Positions 55,850-64,000 of a stretch of DNA of 64,000 nt are shown one piece after another (positions within the stretch are counted from its first letter, which is position 1; every line of letters begins with the position of its first letter). The stretch is taken from the NCBI RefSeq assembly GCF_002849655.1, contig NZ_PDNW01000003.1:1-64000 (forward strand). Reading direction: 5' to 3'. The notes beneath the pieces are model-generated. The model was not told the DNA's origin. It did no database searches and worked only from the letters and a program-made list of their open reading frames with translations. The position numbers and the translations under genes are program-made. This stretch comes from Pollutimonas subterranea. Lineage in GTDB: Bacteria > Pseudomonadota > Gammaproteobacteria > Burkholderiales > Burkholderiaceae_B.

Positions 55850-57598
55850 ATGCGTGAAAGACACACCCGGGCTGATACGCACCGTACGCTGTGGCGTAAG
55901 CAGCGTTTACAGCAACCCGTCAGCATCTTTCTTCGCGTGTTAGTAGGAATGAGCGTAGCCGTTCGCCGCCCCACGCGTTTGCGTGCTACCGCAGCGCTGG
56001 CGCTGGCCGGCGGCGTACATGCCTTGGCATTCGCTGTCGACCCGTTGCCGTCTTGGTCATTGGCCATTGTACAAGTCCTAGCGCTAGCCGTGCTAATACG
56101 CGCCGCCCGCGATGCCGCGTGCGCCTGGCAGGCTTTCGTGCGTGGCTGGTGGTTCGGCCTGGTGAATTTCGGGGTCGGCTTGTACTGGCTCTTCATTAGT
56201 ATGAACCACTATGGCGGACTCTCAGCTCCGCTGGCGGTTGCTGGCGTGGTCGCGCTATCGGGCTTCCTGGCGTTGTTCACCGCCATGGCCTGCGGGTTGT
56301 TCGCCTGGTTGCGCCCCGCCTCTATTCGGGGAGCGTCGCTGGTTCAGGGGCTGGCTTGGTCGGGGGCCTGGGCGAGCATGGAGTGGCTACGCGGCGTGCT
56401 GTTCTCAGGCTTTCCGTGGTTGAATATCGGCTATGGCCATGTCGACGGCCCTCTAGCTGGATGGGCGCCGCTCCTGGGCGTGCACGGAATGGCGCTGCTG
56501 GCCGCATTTGCTGCGGCCGCCGTGGCTGCCTTGCGTCTGCCTCCCTCCGCTTCGACGCGCTCCACCGCTCCCGCGGTCACCATGGCGTTCGCCCTGGTTG
56601 CAGCAGGCGGGCTGCTTTCTCCTATCGATTGGTCGTCTAACGACGGAAAGCCGCTGAACATACGTCTGGTACAGGGCAATATTGAGCAGTCGCAGAAGTT
56701 TGATCCGGCATTGCTGGAACAGGGCATCATCAGCCACCTGCGCCTCGCGGCGCAGCCGCATGGCCCCGACGAGCCTCCTCCAGACCTGATCGTGCTGCCC
56801 GAGACAGCGCTGCCGGTATTTCAGGACCAGCTTGATTCGGATGTTTGGGAAGCTTGGCGCGGCGTAGCCCAGAGCCAGGGTAGCCCCATCGTTATGGGGC
56901 TACCCCTGCGCACTATGGAGTCGGACGACAGGCAGCGGTATACCAATAGTGCCATCAGCTTTGACGCCAATACACCGGTACAGCAACTCACCGCCGGAAC
57001 TATGCCGCAACGCTACGATAAGCGCCACTTGGTGCCCTGGGGCGAATATGTACCGTCTGGCTTTGAGTGGTTCGTCCAGATGTTGGACATGCCGCTGGGC
57101 GAATTCGATCGTGGCCCCGTTCGTCAGACCCCATTCGAGGTGAGCGGGCAGCACTTGGCTCTCAACATTTGCTACGAGGATGTGTTTGGTTCCGAGCTGC
57201 TCCCAGCGCTGCTACCTGGCACTGACCACGGCTCGAGCGCGAGCATTTTGATTAACTTGAGCAATCTTGGCTGGTTCGGTGATACATGGGCGCTCCGCCA
57301 GCATCTACAGATTGGCCGACTGCGCAGCATCGAGACAGCTCGCCCCATGGTGACTTCCACCAATACCGGCATTACGGCCTCCATTGATCCCCATGGTCGG
57401 GTGATGGCCGCACTGCCGCCACACCAAGCGGGAGTGCTACCGGTCACCGTACAAGGTATGGCTGGCTTGACACCGTATACGCGCTTCGGCGATGTGCCGG
57501 TGCTGCTGCTGTCTGGCGCGTTTCTCATCATCGCTGCATGGTACCGCTTTAGGCGTGGCTCTTCCAGCGAAACAGCAATTCGGCAGTTCAAGGAATGA
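55850..57598 (+). CDS. lnt: apolipoprotein N-acyltransferase Lnt
   Basis: 582 residues from ATG 55850; ATG 55949 would give a more usual N-terminus, but its binding site is too close. Membrane helices, then a nitrilase-like periplasmic domain with catalytic Glu in LPETALPVF, Lys in [11 protein letters not shown] and Cys in [10 protein letters not shown]. It adds the third acyl chain to lipoproteins. It was once named CutE for its effect on copper tolerance, which fits the copper cargo. A second, chromosomal copy is expected in the host, as Lnt is normally essential. Confidence 0.9.
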   Translation: MRERHTRADTHRTLWRKQRLQQPVSIFLRVLVGMSVAVRRPTRLRATAALALAGGVHALAFAVDPLPSWSLAIVQVLALAVLIRAARDAACAWQAFVRGWWFGLVNFGVGLYWLFISMNHYGGLSAPLAVAGVVALSGFLALFTAMACGLFAWLRPASIRGASLVQGLAWSGAWASMEWLRGVLFSGFPWLNIGYGHVDGPLAGWAPLLGVHGMALLAAFAAAAVAALRLPPSASTRSTAPAVTMAFALVAAGGLLSPIDWSSNDGKPLNIRLVQGNIEQSQKFDPALLEQGIISHLRLAAQPHGPDEPPPDLIVLPETALPVFQDQLDSDVWEAWRGVAQSQGSPIVMGLPLRTMESDDRQRYTNSAISFDANTPVQQLTAGTMPQRYDKRHLVPWGEYVPSGFEWFVQMLDMPLGEFDRGPVRQTPFEVSGQHLALNICYEDVFGSELLPALLPGTDHGSSASILINLSNLGWFGDTWALRQHLQIGRLRSIETARPMVTSTNTGITASIDPHGRVMAALPPHQAGVLPVTVQGMAGLTPYTRFGDVPVLLLSGAFLIIAAWYRFRRGSSSETAIRQFKE

Positions 57599-57701
57599 CA
57601 GATTTTTTGACCTTTCCGTGATGGAAAAGTCTCAGGCGTCTGGTGTCGACGCCTGCTACCGACCATAGGCTTGGTAAAGCTATTGCATAGGGAGGTTTGT
57701 A

Positions 57702-58631
57702 ATGGAACTTCGTCATCTACGTTGCTTTCTGGCGGTTGCCGAAGAACTCCACTTCGCCCGCGCCGCCGAGCGGCTGCACATCGAGCAGTCGCCGCTGTCG
57801 CGGGCCATCAAAGAGCTGGAAGAGGAACTGGGTGTGTCGCTGTTTGCACGCACGACACGCAGTACCCGACTGACCCGTGCGGGCACGCTGTTCTTGGAGC
57901 ATGTGCCCCGGGTTTTCGCGGCACTTGAGCAAACGCGTGACAGCGTAAGGGCTGCGGCCAATGGTTTTCATGGTCAGCTACGCATTGCCTTGTCCGACGG
58001 CATTTCGCCGTCGCGCCTGCCCGCTTTGTTGGCACAGTGCCGTCTGGACGAACCCGAGGTCGATATTCGTTTGTTCGAGGTGCCACTGTCGCAGCAGCTC
58101 AAGGGTCTGAATGATGACCTGTACGACGTGGGTTTCGCGCAGTCAGACGAAGTGGGTGATGGCATCCTCGCTAAGCCGGTCTGGCGTGATCCGCTGATGG
58201 TCGTGGTGCCCGCTCGGCATCCGATCCTAAGCCACAAACGCATTCCACTGGACGAGGTGCTGCGGTATCCATTGGTGATGTGTGATCCAGTGGTATGCGA
58301 AGGTCATGCGCGTCAGATCGCCCGCGTGTTACGGGCCGTGGATGTAGAGCCATTGGTGGCCGAACAGGTCACGTCTTTGGACTTGATGATGGCACTGGTG
58401 TCGGCAGGTTTTGCCCTGGGACTAGCGGGTGCCTCGCAAATTGCCGCCAACCGTGAACCGGGCATTGTGGCGCGACCGCTGGCTGGAGGTTTGCCGATGT
58501 TGACTACCTATCTGTTGCGCCTAGATGGTGAGCCTTTCGAAACCTTGGCCCGCTTCATTGAGCGGGTCGGCGGCATCGAGTCACCCGCCGACAGCAAGCA
58601 CGCCATACCTGCCCGACCTGATACCCTGTAG
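57702..58631 (+). CDS. LysR-family regulator of the transfer region
   Basis: 309 residues. N-terminal winged HTH (MELRHLRCFLAVAEELHFARAAERL in parts) and a periplasmic-binding-protein-like effector domain. Ribosome site GGAGG. A LysR gene in front of traG is a constant part of Tn4371-like backbones. The effector is unknown. It marks the return from cargo to backbone. Confidence 0.9.
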   Translation: MELRHLRCFLAVAEELHFARAAERLHIEQSPLSRAIKELEEELGVSLFARTTRSTRLTRAGTLFLEHVPRVFAALEQTRDSVRAAANGFHGQLRIALSDGISPSRLPALLAQCRLDEPEVDIRLFEVPLSQQLKGLNDDLYDVGFAQSDEVGDGILAKPVWRDPLMVVVPARHPILSHKRIPLDEVLRYPLVMCDPVVCEGHARQIARVLRAVDVEPLVAEQVTSLDLMMALVSAGFALGLAGASQIAANREPGIVARPLAGGLPMLTTYLLRLDGEPFETLARFIERVGGIESPADSKHAIPARPDTL

Positions 58632-58642
58632 GAAATCGAGTC

Positions 58643-58897
58643 ATGAAGAAAATCATACTGCTTTTGTTCACCGCAATGCTGGGGGCCTGCGGCCCATCCG
58701 AACCGACCGCCACTGAGACGGTGGAGTCGCTGGTATCAAATCCCGAGCGATTAAAGGAGCTGCGCCAGCAGTGCAAGCTGGAGCGCGCAAAGCTGGGCGA
58801 CGAGCTATGCAACCGAGTGGCACAAGCCACCCGTAAGCGGTTTTATGGCGACGGCAAGGTGCCGTACACGCCATCGGATAAGCCACCAAAATTCTGA
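58643..58897 (+). CDS. EexN-like entry-exclusion lipoprotein
   Basis: 84 residues: MKKIILLLFTAMLGAC with lipobox Cys16, then TVESLVSNPERLKELRQQCK and a second Cys motif LGDELCNRVAQATRKRF. These are the marks of the EexN family that prevents redundant uptake of the same element. Located between lysR and traG as usual. Confidence 0.88.
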   Translation: MKKIILLLFTAMLGACGPSEPTATETVESLVSNPERLKELRQQCKLERAKLGDELCNRVAQATRKRFYGDGKVPYTPSDKPPKF

Positions 58898-59130
58898 TTG
58901 TTGGCAGTTAGCCTCACATTTCCTGTTTTCTCGTCCAACACGCCGCAACGCGCCTTCGCAGGCGGCGTTTTTCTTGTGTTCGCCCCTGCGCGAATTCATG
59001 CGTTTTTCTCGACCTTTGTCCTGATAACGGTCTTTGACCGGCACTGACCCGGCACCGATCCTGACCTTTGCGGCACGTGGTTGTGCCGTCTTTCAGCGCA
59101 GTGTTGCGCAGAAGAAATCGGAGGCCGGGA
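58898..59130 (+). other. interval before traG
   Basis: 233 bases without a gene. A possible hairpin CGCCTTCGCAGGCGG with TTTTTC behind it (58952-58975) could end the lysR/eexN unit. GGAGG at 59120-59124 serves traG. Confidence 0.45.
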
Positions 59131-61125
59131 ATGCAAGGGACGAACGTGCTGTTCGGGCAGATCGCCGTGGTATTCGGCATCGTGATCGCCGGTGTGTGGA
59201 GCGCCACACAATGGACAGCCGCCGCCCTGGGCTATCAGCTACGCCTGGGTTCGCCCTGGTTCGATTTCTTCGGTACGCCGGTCTATCACCCCTGGAAGCT
59301 GTTCGAGTGGTGGTTTTTCTTCGATGCCTATGCGTCGCAGGTGTTTGATATTGGCGGTGCCATCGCTGGCGGCAGCGGCATGGTGGCCGTGGTGGTCGCC
59401 ATTACCATGTCCGTATGGCGTTCGCGCCAGTCCAAACTGGTTACTACCTACGGATCCGCCCGTTGGGCCGATGCCGTTGAAATCCGCAAGGCCGGGTTGC
59501 TCAACCCGGCAGGCGTTTTCCTCGGCCTGTATGACGATCAGTACCTGCGCCACGAAGGCCCAGAACACATCCTGACCTTCGCACCCACGCGTTCGGGCAA
59601 AGGTGTAGGGCTGGTGGTGCCCACCTTGTTGAGCTGGCCCGCGTCTGCCGTCATTCACGACATCAAGGGCGAGAACTGGGCCATCACCGCCGGCTGGCGC
59701 TCGCGTTTCTCGTACTGCCTGCTGTTCAACCCCACCGACCCTCAGTCCGCCGCCTACAACCCTTTGCTGGAAGTACGGCGTGGCACGCATGAAGTGCGCG
59801 ACGTGCAGAACATCGCCGACATCCTGGTCGATCCTGAAGGTGCGCTGGAAAAGCGCAATCACTGGGAGAAAACCTCGCACGCGCTGCTGGTCGGCGCCAT
59901 CCTGCATGTGCTGTACGCGATTGAGGACAAGACGCTGCGCGGCGTCGCCAACTTCCTGTCCGACCCGGCGTGTCCGTTCGAGTTGACGTTGCACCGGATG
60001 ATGACCACCCGCCATCTGGGCGAGAGCGTCCATCCTGTTGTCGCATCGGCCGCCCGTGAAGTGCTCAACAAGAGTGATAACGAACGCTCGGGAGTGCTGT
60101 CCACGGCCATGTCCTTTCTGGGTCTGTACCGCGATCCCACAGTGGCTGAAGTCACCTCGCGCTGCAATTGGCGCATTGCCGATCTGATTTCTTCTGAGCA
60201 CCCAGTGTCGCTGTACCTGGTGGTGCCGCCCTCGGACATCAGCCGCACCAAGCCACTGATTCGGCTGATCCTCAATCAGATCGGGCGTCGTTTGACGGAA
60301 TCGCTCGACGGTTCCGACGGGATTGAGCGCCGCCACAAGCTGCTGCTGATGCTCGATGAGTTCCCGGCGCTGGGCCGGCTGGACTTCTTCGAGACAGCGC
60401 TGGCCTTCATGGCCGGCTACGGCATCCGCAGCTTCCTGATCTCGCAGTCGTTGAATCAAATCGACAAGGCTTACGGCCAGAACCATTCGATTCTGGACAA
60501 CTGCCATGTGCGCGTGACCTTCGCCACCAATGATGAGCGCACCGCCAAGCGGATTTCCGAAACGCTGGGTACCGCCACCGAACTGCGCGCGCAGCGTAAC
60601 TATGCCGGCCACCGGCTCGCGCCGTGGTTGGGCCATCTGATGGTGTCGCGTCAGGAAACGGCGCGCCCGTTGCTCACGCCCGGCGAAGTGATGCAACTGC
60701 CCACGGATGAGTCGGTGGTGATGGTGTCGGGCCATGCACCGATTAAGGCCGAAAAGCTGCGCTATTACCTGGACGTCAATTTCAAGCGACGGGTACTGTC
60801 GCCGCCGATGCTAGCTGACGGTGGCTATGCCGATATGCCTCCTGCCCGGCCCGATGACTGGAGCGGACTGGCGGTTCCTGCCGTGCCTGCCACCGCGGCT
60901 ACCGTATCCGCCGATGGCGTGGGCAACGCCGATGATGGTGGCCCGCGCCAGCAGCCCGAATTTTCTGAAGTCGCCGCCTACGGTCCCGAGCCCGAATACC
61001 CAGTCAGCGACCTGTCGCTGCTCGATGACGACGTGCCGCCCATTTTCCCCAGCCAGCTCGATCCGACCCTGCAACGCACGGCCCGGCTGGCGTCCCTCGA
61101 CCCTGACGACGGAATCCAGCTATGA
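59131..61125 (+). CDS. traG: TraG/VirD4 coupling protein
   Basis: 664 residues from ATG 59131 behind GGAGGCCGGGA. Two N-terminal membrane segments (about 8-26 and 72-96), nucleotide-binding APTRSGKGVGLV (151-162), and Walker B LLLMLDEFPALG. It links the relaxosome to the Trb channel and powers DNA transfer. The C-terminal 100 residues are acidic and proline-rich. Overlaps the next gene by ATGA. Confidence 0.93.
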   Translation: MQGTNVLFGQIAVVFGIVIAGVWSATQWTAAALGYQLRLGSPWFDFFGTPVYHPWKLFEWWFFFDAYASQVFDIGGAIAGGSGMVAVVVAITMSVWRSRQSKLVTTYGSARWADAVEIRKAGLLNPAGVFLGLYDDQYLRHEGPEHILTFAPTRSGKGVGLVVPTLLSWPASAVIHDIKGENWAITAGWRSRFSYCLLFNPTDPQSAAYNPLLEVRRGTHEVRDVQNIADILVDPEGALEKRNHWEKTSHALLVGAILHVLYAIEDKTLRGVANFLSDPACPFELTLHRMMTTRHLGESVHPVVASAAREVLNKSDNERSGVLSTAMSFLGLYRDPTVAEVTSRCNWRIADLISSEHPVSLYLVVPPSDISRTKPLIRLILNQIGRRLTESLDGSDGIERRHKLLLMLDEFPALGRLDFFETALAFMAGYGIRSFLISQSLNQIDKAYGQNHSILDNCHVRVTFATNDERTAKRISETLGTATELRAQRNYAGHRLAPWLGHLMVSRQETARPLLTPGEVMQLPTDESVVMVSGHAPIKAEKLRYYLDVNFKRRVLSPPMLADGGYADMPPARPDDWSGLAVPAVPATAATVSADGVGNADDGGPRQQPEFSEVAAYGPEPEYPVSDLSLLDDDVPPIFPSQLDPTLQRTARLASLDPDDGIQL

Positions 61126-61586
61126 GCCAATACCGCTTGAACCTCTTTATTCAACCCGAACACGCCAAACGGCTCGATGAACTGGCCGCCAAGAAAGGCG
61201 TCTCGAAATCGAGCATCGTTGCCGCCGCTTTGGCGTCCTGGCTGTCCCCGGACGCTGGCGACCAGCGCGAGGCGGCCATCGCCAAGCGGCTGGATAGCCT
61301 GTCGCGTCAGACCGAGCGCCTGGAGCGCGACCAGAACATCCAGATCGAAACCCTGGCGCTGTTTATCCGCTACTACCTGACCGTCAGCACGCCGGTGCCA
61401 GAAGCCCACCAGGACGCTGCCCGTGCTCACGGCAAGGTGCGTTTCGAACAGTTCGTTGAACAGCTTGGCCGCCATCTGCTGCGCGGCCGCAGTCTGGTGC
61501 GCGACGTGGTGGAGGAGCTGCACCCCGACCCGATGCGCATGGATGACGCCGCACTGTCGGCTGAAGCCAGAGAGCGTAGCTCATGA
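61122..61586 (+). CDS. CopG-family ribbon-helix-helix protein
   Basis: 154 residues. The N-terminal RHH (YRLNLFIQPEHAKRLDELAA...SKSSIVAAALASWL) binds DNA; the rest is helical with coiled-coil character (AAIAKRLDSLSRQTERLERDQN). Sits between traG and trbB and overlaps both by ATGA, so it is probably the repressor of the trb operon. Confidence 0.87.
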   Translation: MSQYRLNLFIQPEHAKRLDELAAKKGVSKSSIVAAALASWLSPDAGDQREAAIAKRLDSLSRQTERLERDQNIQIETLALFIRYYLTVSTPVPEAHQDAARAHGKVRFEQFVEQLGRHLLRGRSLVRDVVEELHPDPMRMDDAALSAEARERSS

Positions 61587-62647
61587 ACGCCGTACCGCAG
61601 TTGCCGCCCGAGCCGCGCTCATCCGCTGCGACGTCACTGGATCGCCGCATTCAGATGCTGCGCACGGCGATGGGGCCATTGATCGCCGCCGCGCTGGAAG
61701 ACCCGGACGTGGTGGAAATCATGCTTAACCCTGACCGCACGCTTTGGGTGGATCGGCTGTCATCGGGCCGTGCGCCGCTGGGCGTGGAACTGTCCGAGGC
61801 CGATGGCGAACGCATCATCCGACTGGTGGCCGCCCACGTCGGCGCGGAAGTGCATCGTGGTCAGCCGCTGCTGAGCGCGGAGCTACCAGAAACGGGCGAA
61901 CGTTTCGAGGGCATCCTGCCTCCGGCTGCACCGGGGCCGGCCTTCGCATTACGCAAACGCGCCGTGGGCGTGATTCCGCTGGAGCGCTACGTCACTGACG
62001 GGATGATGACCGCCGAGCACGCGGACTTTTTGGTGCGCGCTGTGCATGAGCGGCAGAACATCCTGATTGCCGGTGGTACCAGCACCGGCAAGACCACGCT
62101 GGCGAATGCTTTGTTAGCCGAAATCGCCGCCACGGGCGACCGCGTGCTGGTGCTCGAAGACACCATCGAACTGCAATGCACGGCGCGCGACCATGTGCCG
62201 CTGCGCACCCGTGCCGGGGTCGTGACTATGCAGGAACTCGTGCGCGCCACGATGCGCCTGCGCCCGGATAGGGTAGTCGTCGGCGAGGTGCGTGGCGGGG
62301 AGGCGCTGGATCTCATCAAAGTCTGGGGCACCGGCCACCCTGGTGGGATTGCCACCATCCACGCCAGTTCCGCGCTGGGCGCGTTGCTGCGCCTGGAGCA
62401 ACTGATTCTCGAAGTCGCCGTGAACCCGCCTCGGTCGCTGATCGCCGAGGCGGTAAATGTCGTGGTCTACATCGCCGGACGCGGCCGCAAGCGCCGCATC
62501 GACACCATAGCCCATGTCGTTGGCTTCGACGGTGCGGGCTACCGACTGGCGGATGCGCTGGAAGCGCCGTTTCCCGAATTGCCACCTGTTTCAGATCTTC
62601 CTGCCTCAACTCCCACCACTCTGGAGAATAGCCATGACGCCCGTTGA
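61583..62647 (+). CDS. trbB: TrbB conjugation ATPase (VirB11-type)
   Basis: 354 residues. Walker A GGTSTGKTT (164-172), Walker B region VVVGEVRGGEALDLIKVW, His box GHPGGIATIHA. A hexameric cytoplasmic motor for pilus assembly and DNA transport. Overlaps the CopG-like gene by ATGA. Confidence 0.93.
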   Translation: MNAVPQLPPEPRSSAATSLDRRIQMLRTAMGPLIAAALEDPDVVEIMLNPDRTLWVDRLSSGRAPLGVELSEADGERIIRLVAAHVGAEVHRGQPLLSAELPETGERFEGILPPAAPGPAFALRKRAVGVIPLERYVTDGMMTAEHADFLVRAVHERQNILIAGGTSTGKTTLANALLAEIAATGDRVLVLEDTIELQCTARDHVPLRTRAGVVTMQELVRATMRLRPDRVVVGEVRGGEALDLIKVWGTGHPGGIATIHASSALGALLRLEQLILEVAVNPPRSLIAEAVNVVVYIAGRGRKRRIDTIAHVVGFDGAGYRLADALEAPFPELPPVSDLPASTPTTLENSHDAR

Positions 62648-63011
62648 TGCTTTCCGTATTTCCGCCAATCCGCTTTTCAACTTGGTACGGCTGCGCTGTC
62701 TGGCCCGTCCTGCTGGACAGGGACTGTTGCTGGCCGCTTTGATACTGCTATTGGCCAGCACGGCGCACGCCGCCGGTTCCAGCATGCCTTGGGAAGGGCC
62801 GTTGGAGTCCATCCTCGACTCCATCCAGGGGCCGGTGGCACGCATCGTGGCGGTCATCATCATTATTTCTACTGGGCTGGCACTGGCTTTTGGGGATACA
62901 TCAGGAGGCTTTCGCAAGCTGATCCAGATCGTCTTCGGCCTGTCGATCGCCTTTGCCGCCTCCTCATTCTTCCTGTCGTTCTTCAGCTTCTCCGGCGGAG
63001 CCATCGTATGA
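62634..63011 (+). CDS. trbC: TrbC pilin precursor
   Basis: 125 residues from ATG 62634 behind CTGGAGAATAGCC, beginning 14 bases inside trbB. A long signal region ends near STAHAAG, followed by two hydrophobic helices (about 66-88 and 95-118). The pilin is processed and cyclised by TraF (15797). Confidence 0.9.
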   Translation: MTPVDAFRISANPLFNLVRLRCLARPAGQGLLLAALILLLASTAHAAGSSMPWEGPLESILDSIQGPVARIVAVIIIISTGLALAFGDTSGGFRKLIQIVFGLSIAFAASSFFLSFFSFSGGAIV

Positions 63012-63280
63012 GTACGCCGGAGGAATTTGCTGCCGGCTTTGAAGTGCCGCTGCATCGCTCGCTGACCGAGCCGATTTTGCTGGGCGGCGCGCCGCGCACG
63101 GTGGCCATTGTCAACGGCACGCTGGCCGCCGCCGTGGGGCTGGGCCTGCAACTGTGGATTCCGGGCGTTGTGTTGTGGATCGTCGGCCATTGCCTGGCGG
63201 TCTGGGGCGCACGGCTCGATCCCCAGTTCATGGCCGTGTTCGCCCGGCACATCAAGCACAAACCCCTGTTGGACGTATGA
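63008..63280 (+). CDS. trbD: TrbD conjugal transfer protein (VirB3-type)
   Basis: 90 residues from ATG 63008, overlapping the trbC stop. VPLHRSLTEPILLGGAPRT followed by two membrane helices is typical for TrbD/VirB3, a small inner-membrane part of the channel. Confidence 0.9.
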   Translation: MSTPEEFAAGFEVPLHRSLTEPILLGGAPRTVAIVNGTLAAAVGLGLQLWIPGVVLWIVGHCLAVWGARLDPQFMAVFARHIKHKPLLDV

Positions 63281-63290
63281 GGAGAATGCC

Positions 63291-64000
63291 ATGTTGAATC
63301 TTGCCGAATACCGCCAGCGTCCCGCGCTGCTGGCCGACTGGCTGCCCTGGGCCGGGCTGATCGCGCCCGGTGTGGTGCTCAATAAAGATGGGGCGTTTCA
63401 GCGCACGGCGCGTTTTCGTGGGCCGGACCTGGATAGCGCCACGCAAGGCGAACTGATCGCCACCTCCGCACGCTTGAACAATGCGCTGCGCCGCCTGGGT
63501 TCGGGCTGGGCGCTGTTCGTGGACGCCAAGCGTCTGCCTGCGGCGGACTATCCCCACTCGGATTTTCCGGAAAGCCTGTCCTGGCTGGTCGATCAGGAGC
63601 GCCGCGCCGCGTTTGATCAAGCGCATAGCCACTTCGAGAGTAGCTATCACTTGACCTTGATGTATTTGCCGGCTGAGGAAGCCCGCGCCCGTGCGGCGGG
63701 CTGGCTCTACGAGAATCGGCCATCGCAAGGCGTGGACTGGCGCGGGCGGCTGGACGCCTTCGTCTCGGAGACGGATCGCGTCTTTGACCTGCTCGATGGT
63801 GTCATGCCGGAAATTGCCTGGGTGGACGACAGCCAGACGCTGACCTATCTGCATGGCACCGTCTCGACGCGCCGCTATGGCGTGGGCGTGCCGCAAGTGC
63901 CGTTTCACCTGGATGCGCTGCTGGCCGATTGCGCGCTGGTGGGCGGCCTGGCGCCGACGCTGGGCGAGGCGCATCTGCGCGTGGCCTCGGTGCGCGGCTT
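63291..64000 (+). CDS. trbE: TrbE conjugation ATPase (VirB4-type), N-terminal part
   Basis: ATG 63291 behind GAGGAG opens a frame that stays open to the window edge (236 codons seen of about 800). MLNLAEYRQRPALLADWLPW and then GSGWALFVDAKRLPAADYP are typical TrbE N-terminal sequence. The ATP-binding part lies beyond the window. It supplies energy for pilus assembly. Confidence 0.92.
   Translation, partial: MLNLAEYRQRPALLADWLPWAGLIAPGVVLNKDGAFQRTARFRGPDLDSATQGELIATSARLNNALRRLGSGWALFVDAKRLPAADYPHSDFPESLSWLVDQERRAAFDQAHSHFESSYHLTLMYLPAEEARARAAGWLYENRPSQGVDWRGRLDAFVSETDRVFDLLDGVMPEIAWVDDSQTLTYLHGTVSTRRYGVGVPQVPFHLDALLADCALVGGLAPTLGEAHLRVASVRG

Noticed and set aside
57633-57655. CAGGCGTC/GACGCCTG hairpin behind lnt as a terminator
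   Set aside because: The stem is good, but there is no T run behind it on the plus strand; left undecided and not listed.
59239-60735. 498-codon open frame on the minus strand
   Set aside because: It is a shadow of traG, whose motifs and start signal are unambiguous on the plus strand.

Overview
The window is most of a conjugative element of the Tn4371-like ICE type from a high-GC proteobacterium, probably a betaproteobacterium of the Alcaligenaceae/Burkholderiales kind. The host itself cannot be named because no chromosomal marker gene is present. The backbone is recognisable by gene order: radC, a DUF932 gene, parB, DUF736, an XRE regulator, DUF2958, DUF2285, an AlpA-like HTH, repA, parA, an RHH protein, DUF2840, traF and a VirD2-like relaxase on the left; lysR, an EexN-like lipoprotein, traG, a CopG-like gene and trbB-C-D-E on the right. 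trbE runs off the right edge. The left edge holds the first codons of an IS3-family transposase gene reading outwards. No integrase, att site or oriT was identified.

Layout: 1-121 IS3 end; 177-4510 radC plus a two-gene HerA/nuclease defence candidate, bracketed by two imperfect 157-bp direct repeats; 4896-8293 DUF932, parB and a structured region with five hairpins and two DnaA boxes; 8294-9565 a lone restriction-nuclease-like gene; 10330-18749 maintenance and mobilisation genes, with three 17-bp iterons behind repA; 18775-57598 about 39 kb of cargo; 57702-64000 transfer genes.

The cargo begins with a truncated ilvN remnant directly behind the relaxase gene. It then carries a complete cytochrome c maturation operon (ccmABCDEFGHI), a Zn/Cd/Pb P-type ATPase with a divergent CadR/PbrR regulator, a methyltransferase, a BigR-type persulfide module (regulator, rhodanese, persulfide dioxygenase), a copper module (cueR, copA, copZ), and a block of general metabolic genes (flavin monooxygenase, MFS transporter, isochorismatase-like hydrolase, GlxA-type regulator). 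Next come a cbb3-like oxidase operon (ccoN, ccoO, a dihaem cytochrome, a TsdA-like thiosulfate dehydrogenase, ccoI), a two-component system, and a redox operon (dsbD, two TlpA proteins, dsbG, a TauE/SafE exporter, a lipoamide-dehydrogenase-like flavoprotein, a DsrE-like protein, lnt).

These parts fit together. TsdA would take electrons from thiosulfate, the cytochromes would pass them to the cbb3-like oxidase, and ccoI, ccm and dsb would supply copper, haem attachment and thiol chemistry. The metal and persulfide modules would protect the cell. The island therefore looks like a transferable thiosulfate/copper respiratory package that brings its own assembly factors. Sites resembling PmrA/QseB boxes (CTTAAT-N5-CTTAAT) lie next to both the oxidase/two-component intergenic region and dsbD, suggesting that the local two-component system co-ordinates it.
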